From positions 99,681 through 163,680 of the forward strand of contig NBAZ01000030.1 in the NCBI GenBank assembly GCA_002794735.1: a stretch of DNA of 64,000 nucleotides. Direction: 5' to 3'. Position numbers and translations under genes: made by a program. Under the pieces are notes generated by a model, which saw only the letters and a list, made by a program, of their open reading frames with translations, was not told where the DNA came from and did no database searches. Positions 11,120-22,711 of this stretch are shown one piece after another; the stretch's first letter is position 1, and every line of letters begins with the position of its first letter. The DNA comes from Pyrrhoderma lamaoense (taxonomy: Eukaryota; Basidiomycota; Agaricomycetes; Hymenochaetales; Hymenochaetaceae).

Positions 11120-12530
11120 GAAGAGGTAGAGCTGGTAGAGCTTGTGAGAAGAGGTAAAGTAATATCCTGACCATCAGAGAATGTGAAGCATTCCGTCCAT
11201 CGGTTCCCTTCGTACCCCGAGAAGCTTACTTTTGCCGAGAAGCGTGTATTAAAAGTAAGTATGCTTGGTCCAAGTAGTATAGAGAGACAAAGAGGCCTGG
11301 GAGCCCAGACAAATAAATTATCATTATCTTAACCTGCCATTCGTCATATCTCAGAAGACCTCTCCATAAGCCTACAAACTACTTCCGGATGATCATACTG
11401 ATGGGTGCGTACCATACTATAATTCTATTCTTCATGTCTCTTAACGCCAATCTTTCGCCATTCGCAAAGAGTATTCCATACTGCGTATCTCTCCGATCTT
11501 GTTTCTGGACTGAATGTGATTTGTAGCATATCTGGATAATAGGAGATATTGAACCAGTTGCCATTAGTATGGTACGTTGTAGGTAGTCTCTCATCAGCGC
11601 ATTCAACATGTGCAAGGGAGACGGACTTTACTTTCTTATTAATGCTGAGCGACAATAGATTTTCGCTCTATCAAGAGAAGAAAGGTCGTATAAATGTGAG
11701 GGGTGCACTCGAATATGAATTCGCAAAATGCTACAAGCTGCGTTCTAGCATCTTGTAGGAAGGCTGTCAGCTACATGTGTCTATCTTGCAGCAATTGTGT
11801 CTTTGTTGACTCAGAATGCGAGGTTAAACCATCTAACTCACCCCAAGTCAATCGCTAATACTGCTTAAAGGCAATGATAATACCTGCCGAAGAGAATTCT
11901 TCATAAAGAACGGCAATTACAAAGAGGATGAGTTTCAGATAGCCTCCTAAGAGTAAATGTATGAGCCTCGAGCCAGAAGAGCAGTCGATTAAGAGAGAAT
12001 ATCTCTAGTTTGTAATACAACCCGTCCGTCAGAACAGCTTCTTGCACGTGCAAGACCCAAGCCCTGCAATTGTACCCCAGATGATTGGAGAAATTTATAT
12101 CTATTATGCCTCTGATCCCAAGTACATATCTGCTCCTCCTAAATGATATCTCTAGGAAACATTTAGTGAATCGAGGGTGCTTCTTCATCACATCGAAACA
12201 AAGGTGTGTGATCTACCCTTTCTGTGTTTCTTCGTCAATGAGCCATACCTGCCTGTACGTACTCTCCGACGCCCAGTAATCATAAATAGAGGTAAAGAGT
12301 AGAATGGATCGGTAAGGTTGGTTGAGATTGTAATCAATGGGTGAGCGTAATGAAGTGAGTTTGTGTCTTGGGTCTATATCCAGTATCTGATCAATATCTG
12401 ATCAATGACTTCACATGATAATTTCTCCTTCATAACCAAGATCAGTGAGAGTACCCTCAAGAAGATAATTCTCGTATCCTCGTCCCAGTAAAGCTCAAAA
12501 ATTAGTAGCTACTACAACTATTTACAGATG
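11120..12530 (-). pseudogene. Relic C: internally deleted NLR fragment
   Basis: Degraded minus-strand array unit. From its 5' side: remains of the helical region (about 12490-11850, including KLEIFSLNRLLFWLEA), the linker (about 11800-11550, HVECADERLPT), the first WD40 repeat (about 11500-11350) and then directly the C-terminal region (11335-11120). The middle WD40 repeats are deleted, and no NACHT, mini-exon or first exon remains beyond about 12530. Several stops interrupt it, including TAG in place of a tryptophan codon in the ETQKG segment near 12210. Confidence 0.75.
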
Positions 12531-12907
12531 TGAAGATAGCAGTATATTTTAAAGCCGAATCGAAATTAAAGCTTAGTGATCTATTCGGACTTTCTGTACC
12601 AAAGTCATGAGAAGGATACTGATCTGACTGTATCAAGCAAAATACATCACCATTATATTATGTAAAATCACAGAATTACCTCCGATAGACTTTGCTATTA
12701 GCTTGATAGGTAGTCAATGTCCACAGTATTGGCCAGATGACTCCACGGAAACTCTTTGATTCTTTTTATGTGGAAGTGATATGTACATGTACATTGGGTT
12801 TCCTAAAGCGCTGTCACGAAGTCTACTTTGGTTAAGATGAAATGCACAGATATACATCTGTGCAGTAGAGAAGATGTTATGTACAAGAGGACAGTGATGT
12901 ACATTAA
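12531..12907. other. Intergenic: 3' flank of NLR-D
   Basis: Short non-coding gap. It contains the array's 3'-flank word (GCTTGATAGGTAGTCAATG near 12700). No gene or RNA was recognised. Confidence 0.5.
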
Positions 12908-15900
12908 CTAATTGAGATAGTAACGAAATATGATGAGGGAGATACATGCAAGTATGATAGCAAGGGAAAAGTATAAAAACGAGACTTCAGACTGAAACAT
13001 AGTCAAGAACATAGAAAGTAGCGAAGGGTGAAGTTGCTTAAAGGTAATATCCTCTCCGTTGGAAAAGGTGAAACAATCTGTCCAACGGTTCCCCTCGTAT
13101 CCTGTAAGGTGTATTTTTGTCGAGAACTGGGTATTTAAAGTGCGTATGCATGGTCCAAATAGCAGAGAGCGGCGAAGATGCTCAGGAACCCAGATAAGTA
13201 AGCCGCCGTCATCTCTATCCAGCCATCCATATTCGCTCATTCGCCATGTACTCTGTTTCGAGTGCTCATCGATAGACCATATTCGGATAACTCCATCCTT
13301 GGACATTGTAGCAAGCTCGGTTGTCTCGCAGTTAGACACAGGGGAGAAAGCTATCGAGGATATAGAGGGTAGACAAACGCTGCAAAGTAAATCACCGGTA
13401 GAAGTATTCCACAGATAAAGAGTATTACCCGATACCGAAGTAATCCACTTTCCATTGGGTGAGAAAGAGACCAAGCGTGCACCCCTTTTGATTGGACCAC
13501 AGACTAATTGGCCAGTCTCGAAGTCCCACACTCTTATCATCTGCTCAGATGCAAAAACGATACGAGAACCATCGTGGGAGAAGTTCACGGATTTAGGCGG
13601 GTCTGAATGTCCTTGTAACGTGAGAAGTTGCTTTATCGTGAGAAGTTGCTTGCCACTCGATGCGTCCCAGATGTGGACAGATTTATCCCACGAGGTGCCG
13701 GCAATCTTCTTTCCGTCCGGGGAATAAACGAGTATCAGGTACCCTAATAAAGAAAAATGTTCCCACAGATTATATGGATCACCATCATTAATATTAACAT
13801 TTAGTGTGGTTGACCAGAGAAGTGGACTCATCGCCTTCATTTCACTTTGGACCTTCCATGACCTGATTTCAGTACTCAGTAAGTTATTGAGTAACGCTAC
13901 TATGTATTCTCCATCGGGGAAATGGCAACAGAGAGGACTGATCCTGGAAGCCCTTCAAACTGCTCCTGAATGATTGAACCTCTGGCTGCGTCCCACACTA
14001 CAATATTGTGCTCCATGTCTTTTGATATCAGTCTTTCTCCAGTCGAAGAGAATTTGAGGATCGCCATATTTCTCCACTTTTCTAGGACTGGAATGACGGA
14101 GGAAGTGCCAGTCACTGTATCCCACGCATGCATCCCTCCTGATGTTGCCGACATAATGCGTGTCCCATCTGATGAGTATGAAATATCGTATAAGTCGCTG
14201 TCGTGGTAGTCAGTACACATCGTAGGTGGTCTCTCATCAACATGCTCGAGACGTGCAAGTGTGCCATGCTTTACTTGCTTCATGTAATGCTGAGCGACGA
14301 CAGAATTTTGTTGCATCAAGGGAAGAAAGGACATGTAGATATGAGGGGTGCTTTCCCGTATCGCTTGGAAAAATGTGGGGAACTGCGTATTGGCATCTTG
14401 TAAAAAGGCTTTTAACTGTGGGTGCTTATCCTATGATACGTATTTGTTAACTGACCCGTAACACGGATTCACGTCAAATAACGTACCGAAAGCCAATCAA
14501 TCACACCACTTAATGATACCCATTTATTCCTCAGTGTATTATACATCCACGGAATACGGTCGTATATCCTTCGTTGAGCAAGGCTCAGAACCTCGAGCCA
14601 AAATAACAGTCGATTAAGAGCGAAGGTTTCTAGTTTGTGTGACAGCTCATTTGTGAAAGCAGTTTCTTGCAGGTGCAAAGTCCAATTCCTGCAAACGTAT
14701 CGCAAATGCCCCGGAATATTTTCCGCCACTTTCCTCATGAGCAAGAATATGTTCCTCTGAAACGACGTCTCCAGGCCACATATATTGAACCGAAGATGCT
14801 TCTTCATCACATCAAAACAAAGGTGTGCAATAAAGTCTTTCTGTTTTTCTTCGTCAATGAACCAATCCTTCCCCCGTGTGTTCTCTGACGTCAAGTAATC
14901 ATATAGCGATGCATGGAACAGAATGAGCTGGTCAGATTGGAATCGGTTAAACTTAATTATTGAGCGCAAGGGAGTGAATATGCTTCGTGAATCGACATCC
15001 AACATCTGATCAACGACTTCCCACGACAATCCTTCCTTGCCAAACATGATCAGTGAGAATACCTTCGGAAAGTTATTTCTCATCTTCTCGCTCCAACATA
15101 GCGAGTTGCTAAGTATGCTTCCATACAGGTTGTCGAGTGATCCTGACAATGACTTTTCTGTTGCCAGTCGCTCCAGCTCACGTCCCATTTCCCCCAGCTT
15201 ATCCTTGATGAGCTCAATAGCCGTTGCTGCCCAAATGAACATTCCGTTTGCAGCCTCGCTAAGAGCGTGGGCGTGTCTCTCCCATCCAACCCTAGATGAT
15301 AACTCCGGTAAACGCCCTAATTCATCTGTGATATAGCGCAGTATATCATTTTCAGCATCCGGATCTTCTTCGATCAAGATTTTGTGTATACACTGCCCTT
15401 CTTCTTCTGAATCAATGTCGCTCTCCGGTCTACTGGTCACAAGAAAGCGGTAACGGGTTGGCAGCTTAGGTAGCTCTTCCTTGATCAGACGAACGTACTG
15501 CTCTCGTGACTTTCTATCACCGCACTCGTCTAAAGCGTCAATGATAACGAGGACATTGTCTTTCTTCTCCTTTTCATCTTTGTCGACCGCATATAGAGGC
15601 TCGTGCAGCAGCATATCGAAAGTTTGTTTGGGAGTTGCAATCTGGATCTCGAACTTGTCAAGACTAGCTTTGACGGCTTCAGCTATCTTCCAGTTTTGCT
15701 TTGACAGACCAAAGGCGATGGTTCTGAAAATGGACTTAGGACTGCTCTGCTCCCTCACAAAGTATTGCTCCGAGCCAAGCTGATTACGATATCTATCTGC
15801 CATCGTTGTAGCGACCGTAGTTTTACCGGTTCCGGCACCCCTAGTAAAAACAGAACATTGGGACCGCTCATATCATTAAACCAGTTGTCTATCTTCTTTA

Positions 15901-16258
15901 TGAGCTCTCCACGCGTTCCTCCCAGACATTCCTTCCTACCAGATCTAGTCGTATATGACGGTTCGAGCTTCTTTTTCAGATCTGGTGGAATCTTTGGTCA
16001 TGATAAGTTTCCATGAATCAAACTATATTCTCACCTAGCACCTCTTTCCTGCGTTCTTCTTCTCCTTGTAAGTATAGAAAAAAAATTTAGTTTATCTGAA
16101 TCAGTTGCAGATGATATTGTATATTTACCGCGACTGGTATCTCGAGCGTTGATGTTCACGTTCGTTCCAGTAACATTGAAATTTGTCTGATTGCCAGTTA
16201 CATCATGATACGTCCCAAACTCTGCTTTAGCATTTTCCCCTGTTTGCTCAATAGGCAT
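12908..16258 (-). CDS. NLR-D: tail-anchored NACHT-WD40 protein
   Basis: Exons are 16258-16129, mini-exon 16064-16035 (GEEERRKEVL, one codon shorter than in B), NACHT exon 15981-14487 and WD40 exon 14430-12908. Two frameshifts exist, both one base short in G/C runs. One is at 15838-15841, inside the P-loop codons for GGAG. The other is at 13916-13919, in the first WD40 repeat (ISPDGEYI). With both restored the exons total 3180 bases, 1060 codons including the stop, with no nonsense codon. The propeller is followed by the conserved region (GWLDRDDG, FGPCIRTLN, GYEGNRWTDC) and a terminal hydrophobic helix (FSLAIILACISLIIF then RYYLN), fitting a tail anchor. Typical role of the family: nucleotide-dependent oligomerising immune or self/non-self sensor. 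If the P-loop shift is real, the ATPase is dead. Confidence 0.85.
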
Positions 16259-17049
16259 GATGCGAAGTACAGATGTTAGTGAAGGGGAAACGTGGTTAAG
16301 GATATCACTGCTGATCGGTTTATATAGTTAAAACGTGTAATACACGGTATGATGTTCAGACATTTTAGGGAATAAACTCAAAACACGTAAAGTCATCCCA
16401 AAAAGATGATAACATGCTGAACATGTGTGTAGCGGACAACTAATGAGCTCCGGACTTCCGCTCATCTGATGAATCTTCTCTCTGATCTCACCTTGCAAAA
16501 TACTCTATACTAGACTATTCAGCAGTTGCTTTCCATCTCTTTGTATACACTGGTTTTTTCTTTCCATCTTCCACGCTACACTATTCTATTCCGCTGTGAT
16601 GGGTTTTTTTTTATGATCTTGTGCCACAATGATAGTTCATCCTCTTCCCTGCTGCCTCATGTAGTTGAAAATAACTAATACTTGAAATACGTGCATCACA
16701 TGGCCCGCGTATATGAACATCTTCGTTAATCTATCATTCATATACCAGGCCCTATCCACCCCTTGTATCAGGTTTCTTATACCACCGGATCTTACCAGGT
16801 CTTCCATAAGTAATGACAACTTACACGTGCACCGGGAGCTCGCAATCGATGAATATAATCAGTTTTACTCAAAATGGAGATTTTCGGCATTTACCTTCTA
16901 AGAAAACTCGCCGATTTCATTTAGTTCTCGGTGGGCAAGAACCAGTATATATCCTTTCCAATACGTATGAAATGCACCAAGTACTGTTGAACTTCCTTGC
17001 TCTCATGTTTTCGGACCCATTCTCCTACTATACAGATTCATATCTTGTC
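16259..17049. promoter_or_regulatory. 5' flank of NLR-D
   Basis: Non-coding and nearly identical to the flank of B, including the conserved block at 16772-16842 (TTCCATAAGTAATGACAAC, TTACACGTGCACCGGGAG). No gene is supported. It runs into the LTR-like repeat at about 17050. Confidence 0.5.
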
Positions 17050-17653
17050 CTTACTTGAAGAATGGATTTGTCTATATGTCCCCCTCGATTCTGATAGCCT
17101 AATTCTTTCGTCCAGTGAAATATAGCCACCTAGACGCCAGGCTTTCCTTATTATCTACCTTTTATCTCGCGTTTTGCTATATAAGCCTCCAGACTTGAGG
17201 CCGTATTCAATCAATCAATTCCAGTTAATCCCCAGTTACTCCTCTCGGTCACCATCTTTCTACCCCCCCCCGGGTAGTTCTCTACCAGTCGCCTGTACTC
17301 TTTATATACTACTCCGAAGCTTTATAAGGCTGCTCGGACGCGCTTGTAACGCTCTGACCGTATTGCAAGTCGCCTGGGCGGACTGAAATACATACACTTT
17401 TATCTCAAACTACAGTCTCGGTCGGGGCTCTGTTCTATACGTTTCTACTACTTTTACTGGTCTGTGAAGTCTCAGCTCGCCTCAAGGTCTCTATCTTTCT
17501 CACGCCTCGGCCGAAGTCGAGTTCCTCGCTTTTTAGCCTTCAAAGCTGGGCCTGAGCACTGTGTCTGGTGTAGGCAGACTCTAAACCCCAAGTCCTCTCC
17601 ACTAAATACGACTCAAAGGTCCAACTCTGACCTAAATTTGAGCCTTCACCGCC
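17050..17653 (+). repeat. LTR-like dispersed repeat, copy 2
   Basis: The most complete copy alongside 4408-5000. It shows a TATATAAGCC box near 17181, a C-rich tract near 17264, GCTCTGACCGTATTGCAAGTC near 17350 and an end near CTTCACC. It is non-coding. A solo LTR is the simplest reading; no internal retrotransposon genes are present in the window. Confidence 0.6.
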
Positions 17654-18233
17654 AATAGAGGAAGAGTGTGAATCACAATGCAGACAGGCTAAGAATGCAA
17701 CTTATGTCATTAGGAAAGAGACAAACAGCTTAATTGGAGCATGATCATAGTATCTTTAGTAGAGAGTTATTCTGAAAAAACTCGGTGCGTATGTCTAGGT
17801 GTAAAGTAAATATGTTTTTGAATCAAGTCCGTATCTCACATTGATGTTTCCTATTTTTAGTTTCTTGTTCCGGATTCGGCATACCGGCATTGAAGATCAG
17901 ATGACATCTGTTGCATCAATCTGATCCTTCTCGCGTTGCTTGACGTGGTTTTGAGAGACCAGATTATTTTATTTTATTAAAATATAGCAGGATTCCTCTA
18001 TTTGACTGATGCTAGTATCTTGATAGGTATTTGTCTGCTATGTTAATGTCTACATATACGTATAGAATATCATAAATCGGCTGCATATGAAAGAAAACTA
18101 TTCGTATCACAATTTCTTAAAGTAGATGTGAGACTCCTTTGAGAAAAAAAATATATACACATACTCTCTCTAATTTATTACCATCAGTAAGGAAACTCTA
18201 TACAAGTGAGGAGTAATTCATACCACCTAATGA
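17654..18233. other. Intergenic: 3' flank of NLR-E
   Basis: Contains the shared array 3'-flank sequence at about 17810-18060 (TTTCCTATTTTTAGTT, CATCAATCTGATCCTTC, TCTTGATAGGTA). No gene was recognised. Confidence 0.5.
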
Positions 18234-21200
18234 CTAATAGTAATAGTAATTAGCTATTAAGAGAGAAATATACGCAACGATGATAGCAAATGAAAGGTAT
18301 AATGAAAATTTAGATTTTCCGATAATAGATACCGTACTTTTGGGGACTGGTGAAGGTGGAGGTAATGCCGGTGGTGCTTGCGGAAGAAGCTGCTTGAAAG
18401 TAATATCTTCGCCATCGGAAAACGTGAAACACTCTGTCCATCGATCACCTTCGTATCCCGAGAAGTGTATTTTTGTCGAGAAGCAGGTGTTTAGAATGCG
18501 TACACATGGTCCAAATAGTAGATAATGACGAATATGTTCAGGAATCCAGATGAGTAAAATACCATCATCTCTACACAGCCATCCATAACTGTTCATTTTC
18601 CATGTACTTTGCTCTGAGTTCTCATTGGTAGACCATATTCGGATGATTCCATTCTTGGATGCTGTAGCAAATTCGATTGTTTCGCTGTTATGCACAGGGG
18701 AGTAGACTATGGAGGAGATGGAGGGGGGACCAGATAGTCGTGTGTAACCAGATAAAAGGCAAGAACTGAATATGATATCACCGGATGACGCATTCCAGAG
18801 AGAAACAGTATCTTTCAATACCGAAGAGATCCATTTTCCATTAGGTGAGAAACAAACCAGGTCTGCACCCCGTTCAAATGGACCACAGACAGTTTGGCCA
18901 GTTTCGGTATTCCATACGACTATCTCAAACTCAGATCCAGAGACAATACGAGATCCATCATGGGAGAAGTGCATGGTCTGGGGCGTTGCATAAAGGCCTT
19001 GTAATGTGAGAACTTGCTCGCCACTCGATGCATCCCCAATGAGCACACACTCAGTATCAACGAAACTCCCTGTTCTCACGGTGGCAGCAATCTTCCTGTC
19101 TGGGGAATAAGCAAGTACCCTGAGAACGTAGACATTTTCAAGTTTCAATTCCTTTGAAGTGCCTCCACTTTCTATGTTCCACACTTTTATTCCAATACTC
19201 GAAGATACTGCTACATAGTCCCCATCAGGGGAGATAACAGCGGAGTAAACCTCCTCGGAAATCCCCCAAACTGCTCTCGAGTAATCTTACCGGTGGCTGC
19301 GTCCCATGCCATGATTTTGTATTTGTCTCTTGATACTAGCCTTTTTCCATTTGTGGAGAACTCGATAGACTCTATATCTCTCCACTTTTCTTGCAATGGA
19401 GCAGCGATGGGGATTCCACTCACTGAGTCCCACACAATTAAACCTTCTGTTGCTGCCGACGTGATTCGGGACCCATTTTCAGAATAAGAAATAGAGTACA
19501 TCTCACTGGGAGCAATGTCGTTCTCAATGCACGCTGTAGGCGGTCTCTCATCAGTGCGTTCGAAACGTGCAAGAGTACCGGGTTTTGCCTGCTTCGTATA
19601 ATGCTGTGCGACGACAGAGTTTTGCCCCATCAAGGGGAGGAGTGACATGTAAATGTGAGGGGCGCTTACGAATATGGCTTGAGAAAAATCGTTAAACTGC
19701 TCATCAGCATCTTGCATAAAGGTCACCAGTAGTGGGTGATTATCCTATAATACCTATTTTTTAGTCAATCTATGGTGCAAACTCGTATCAAACAACTCAC
19801 CCCAATCCAGTTAACCACACCACCTAATGACAACGAGCTGTTCCACTCGTACCATATACTACCAGTAAGGCTAAGGACCTCGATCCAGAATAGCAACCGA
19901 TTAAGAGCGAAGGTCTCTATCTCGTGTAGCAGCCCGTCCGTGAAACTAGCTTCTTCTAAATGCGAAATCCAACTCCAACAAACATATCGCAAATGTCTGG
20001 GAATATTTACTTCTATTCTCTTCTCAAGCTCGGGTATGTCTATGTTCCTCTTAAACGATGTCTCAAGGCCACATATATTGAATTGAAGGTGCTTCTTCAT
20101 CACATCAAAACAAAGATGTGCTATCCACCTTTTCTGTCTTATTTCGTCAATAAACCATGCCTGCTCCTGCGTGCTCTTCGATGTCAAGTAATCATGTAGC
20201 GAAGCGTGGAATAGAATGGGATGGTCAGACTGGATGGGGTCAAACACAATCAGAGAGCGTAATGAAGTGAGAATACTCCGTGAATCGATATCCAACATTT
20301 GATTAATGACATCCCAAGATAATTTTCCCTTTCCAAATAAAACTAGTGAGAACACTCTCGGGAAGTTAATTCTCGTATCCTCGTCCCAGTATAGAGAATT
20401 TTCAAATATATATGCATAAAGATTATCGAGTGATCCTGATAGTGACTTTTCTGTTGCCAGTCGCTTCAGCTCACGACCCATATTCCCTGGTTTTCCTATA
20501 ATTAGTCTTACGGCTGTTGCCGCCCAGATAAATAGTCCATTTGCAGCTTCGCTGAGATTTTTCGCGTATTCCTCCCACTCAGGCATAAATATCATCTCCT
20601 CTAAATTTTCTAATTCATCTTTGATATAGCATAAAATATCCCCTCTAGCATCATGTTCTTCTTCAATCCAGATTTTCTGCAGTTCCGGTTCCTCTTTTGA
20701 AGAAGCAATGTCACTCTCCGGTCTAGTGGTCACAAGAAAGCGAAATTGTTGGGGAAGTTTTTGTAGATTTCTTTTGACCAGACGAATGTACTTCTCTCGT
20801 GATTTTCTGTCACCGCACTCGTCTAAAGCGTCAATGATAACGAGCATATTGTCTTTCTTCTCTTTTTTATCCTTGTTAATAGCGTGAAGAGGGTTGTACA
20901 GCAACATGTCAAAAGTCTGTTTGGGAGTTGCAATTTGGATCTCGAACTTGTCAAGATTGGCTTTGATAGCTTCAGCTACCGTCTGGTTTCGACTTGCTAG
21001 GTCAAAAGCGATAGTTCTGAAAATAGATTTCGGATTACTCTGCCCCCTCACAAAGTACTGCTCCGAACCAAGTTGATTACGATATCTATCTGCCACTGTT
21101 GTCGCAACCGTACTTTTACCGGTCCCGGCACCACCTAGGAGAAATAGAACATTGGGACCGTTCATGTCACTAAACCAGTTGTCAATCTTCTTCGTGAGCT

Positions 21201-21481
21201 CTACGCGTGTCCCTTCCGAGCATTCTCTTCGATCAGATCTAGTCGTATATGTCGGTTCGAGTTTTTTCCTCAGTTCTGTCAGAGTTGTTACGTTAATAGT
21301 TCTGTATAGATTTTGTACAGTATTACCTTCTAATAGATTGTCTCCTTAATTTATATATATTAAGGATATTAATATCGCTGAGTTGATAAAAAGAGTCTTT
21401 TACCTTACCAAGATCTGACGAGTAGTCATTGTATACCCCAATGTTTGCTTGCGCATTATCACCACCTTGAGCGAAGGGCAT
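18234..21481 (-). CDS. NLR-E: tail-anchored NACHT-WD40 protein, best-preserved copy
   Basis: Exons are 21481-21409, mini-exon 21344-21327 (GDNLLE), NACHT exon 21275-19801 and WD40 exon 19744-18234. The only break is a run of five C at 19263-19267 where six are needed; restored, the exons total 3078 bases, 1026 codons including the stop. The P-loop GGAGTGKS lies near residue 77, Walker B (MLVIIDALDECG) near residue 180, and RFLVTTRPESD follows. The winged-helix/helical region is complete, and WD40 repeats with SHDGSRIVSGS and FSPNGKWISS follow. The C-terminal region (FGPCVRILN, GYEGDRWTEC) leads to a Pro-rich linker and a terminal membrane helix (YLSFAIIVAYISLLI then ANYYYY). The first exon is unusual: 73 bases instead of 130, encoding MPFAQGGDNAQANIG but ending before the GNQTN motif present in A, B, D and G. 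Confidence 0.87.
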
Positions 21482-22711
21482 CGTACAAGCGTACTTACAG
21501 CTATGGTGACGATAACCGGAAGAGATGTTAGGTAATTATTCATCTTGCAGCTACTGACAGTTTATATACCAATGAATTTATTTTTATATCGGAGCTATCA
21601 TTGATCCACGTTGCATAATCTCGTGTCATCTCGATATTTCCTCTCCTCCTCCCCTATTTCACTAACTATACATATATAATCATGTGTATCACTAGACGTA
21701 CATATATGAACGTTCATCCATTCAGATATCGGTTCCTGCCTACCCCCACCCTCCGTAGACTCTCTCGTACCACCGCATCATCAGAGTTTTCGTTCAAGAT
21801 GACGTGATACACATGTGCGCTGTTATATTTTAGATAGTAAGTCATTACATGATCTACTCAAAAAGGATATTATCGGCAACTTCATTCCGATAGCCTGCGT
21901 TGCACGTGTACTTGATTCAAGAGAACATTCTTCCATTAACATCTTTCTGGGAACTGGTAGGTTTCGTGAGCCCACGCAATAAGTACACTGGTTTCGGGTG
22001 CAAAGTGATAGTAGATGAGCTCAATATATATTTATTCACTCATTTTTTTCTTTATATAACATACTAAATGTTAGCCTGTAGTCTTAGAAAAGTTAGTAAG
22101 TGACTATAACAGCATCCGTATCTGATGAATATGAGAGATGAGATAAAATGAGGACTTTTCCTCCTGGAGTCTTATTAAAGCTGACTGGGTACCTTCGATG
22201 GAGAAAGATGGCAAATCTCAATGAAAATGGACCAGAAATGCAGCTTATGTTGAATTGACTGATTATAAAAGAATCATTATAAAAAACACCTTGCTTAGTT
22301 CAGGTGTGAGTAAATATGTTCTTGAATCAAGTTCGCATCTCACATTTCCTATTTTTAGTTGCATGTTCTGGATTTTGAAATCGTGAGATCTGATGCATCA
22401 AGCTGATATTCCTCAAATTACTTATAGTGTTTTTAAGGGACCAAATTATAGTAATTTATTCTAACATATAGCAGGATACTTATTTTTGACTGAAGCTAAT
22501 AGCTTGATAGGTAGCTTCCTAATGCAGAAACAGCTAGATGTATGCAAAGGAGGCTATAAACCGGTTATATATAGAGATAAAATATCCGTATCATAAATTC
22601 GTAGAGTAATTATGAGACTCCTTTGGGAAAAGTATGATATATCTATATACTCTCGTTACTGATAGTAAAGAATCTCTATATAGGAAAAGAGTGATGTAGA
22701 CCGCCTGATGA
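21482..22711. other. Intergenic: 5' flank of NLR-E and 3' flank of NLR-F
   Basis: No gene is supported. At about 22190-22290 (GATGGAGAAAGATGGCAAATC, GCAGCTTATGTTG) lies the sequence that follows the LTR-like repeat at 5001 and 17654, here without the repeat, so it is a candidate empty site. The region 22310-22530 is the shared 3' flank (CCTATTTTTAGTTG, GCTTGATAGGTAGC). Confidence 0.5.
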
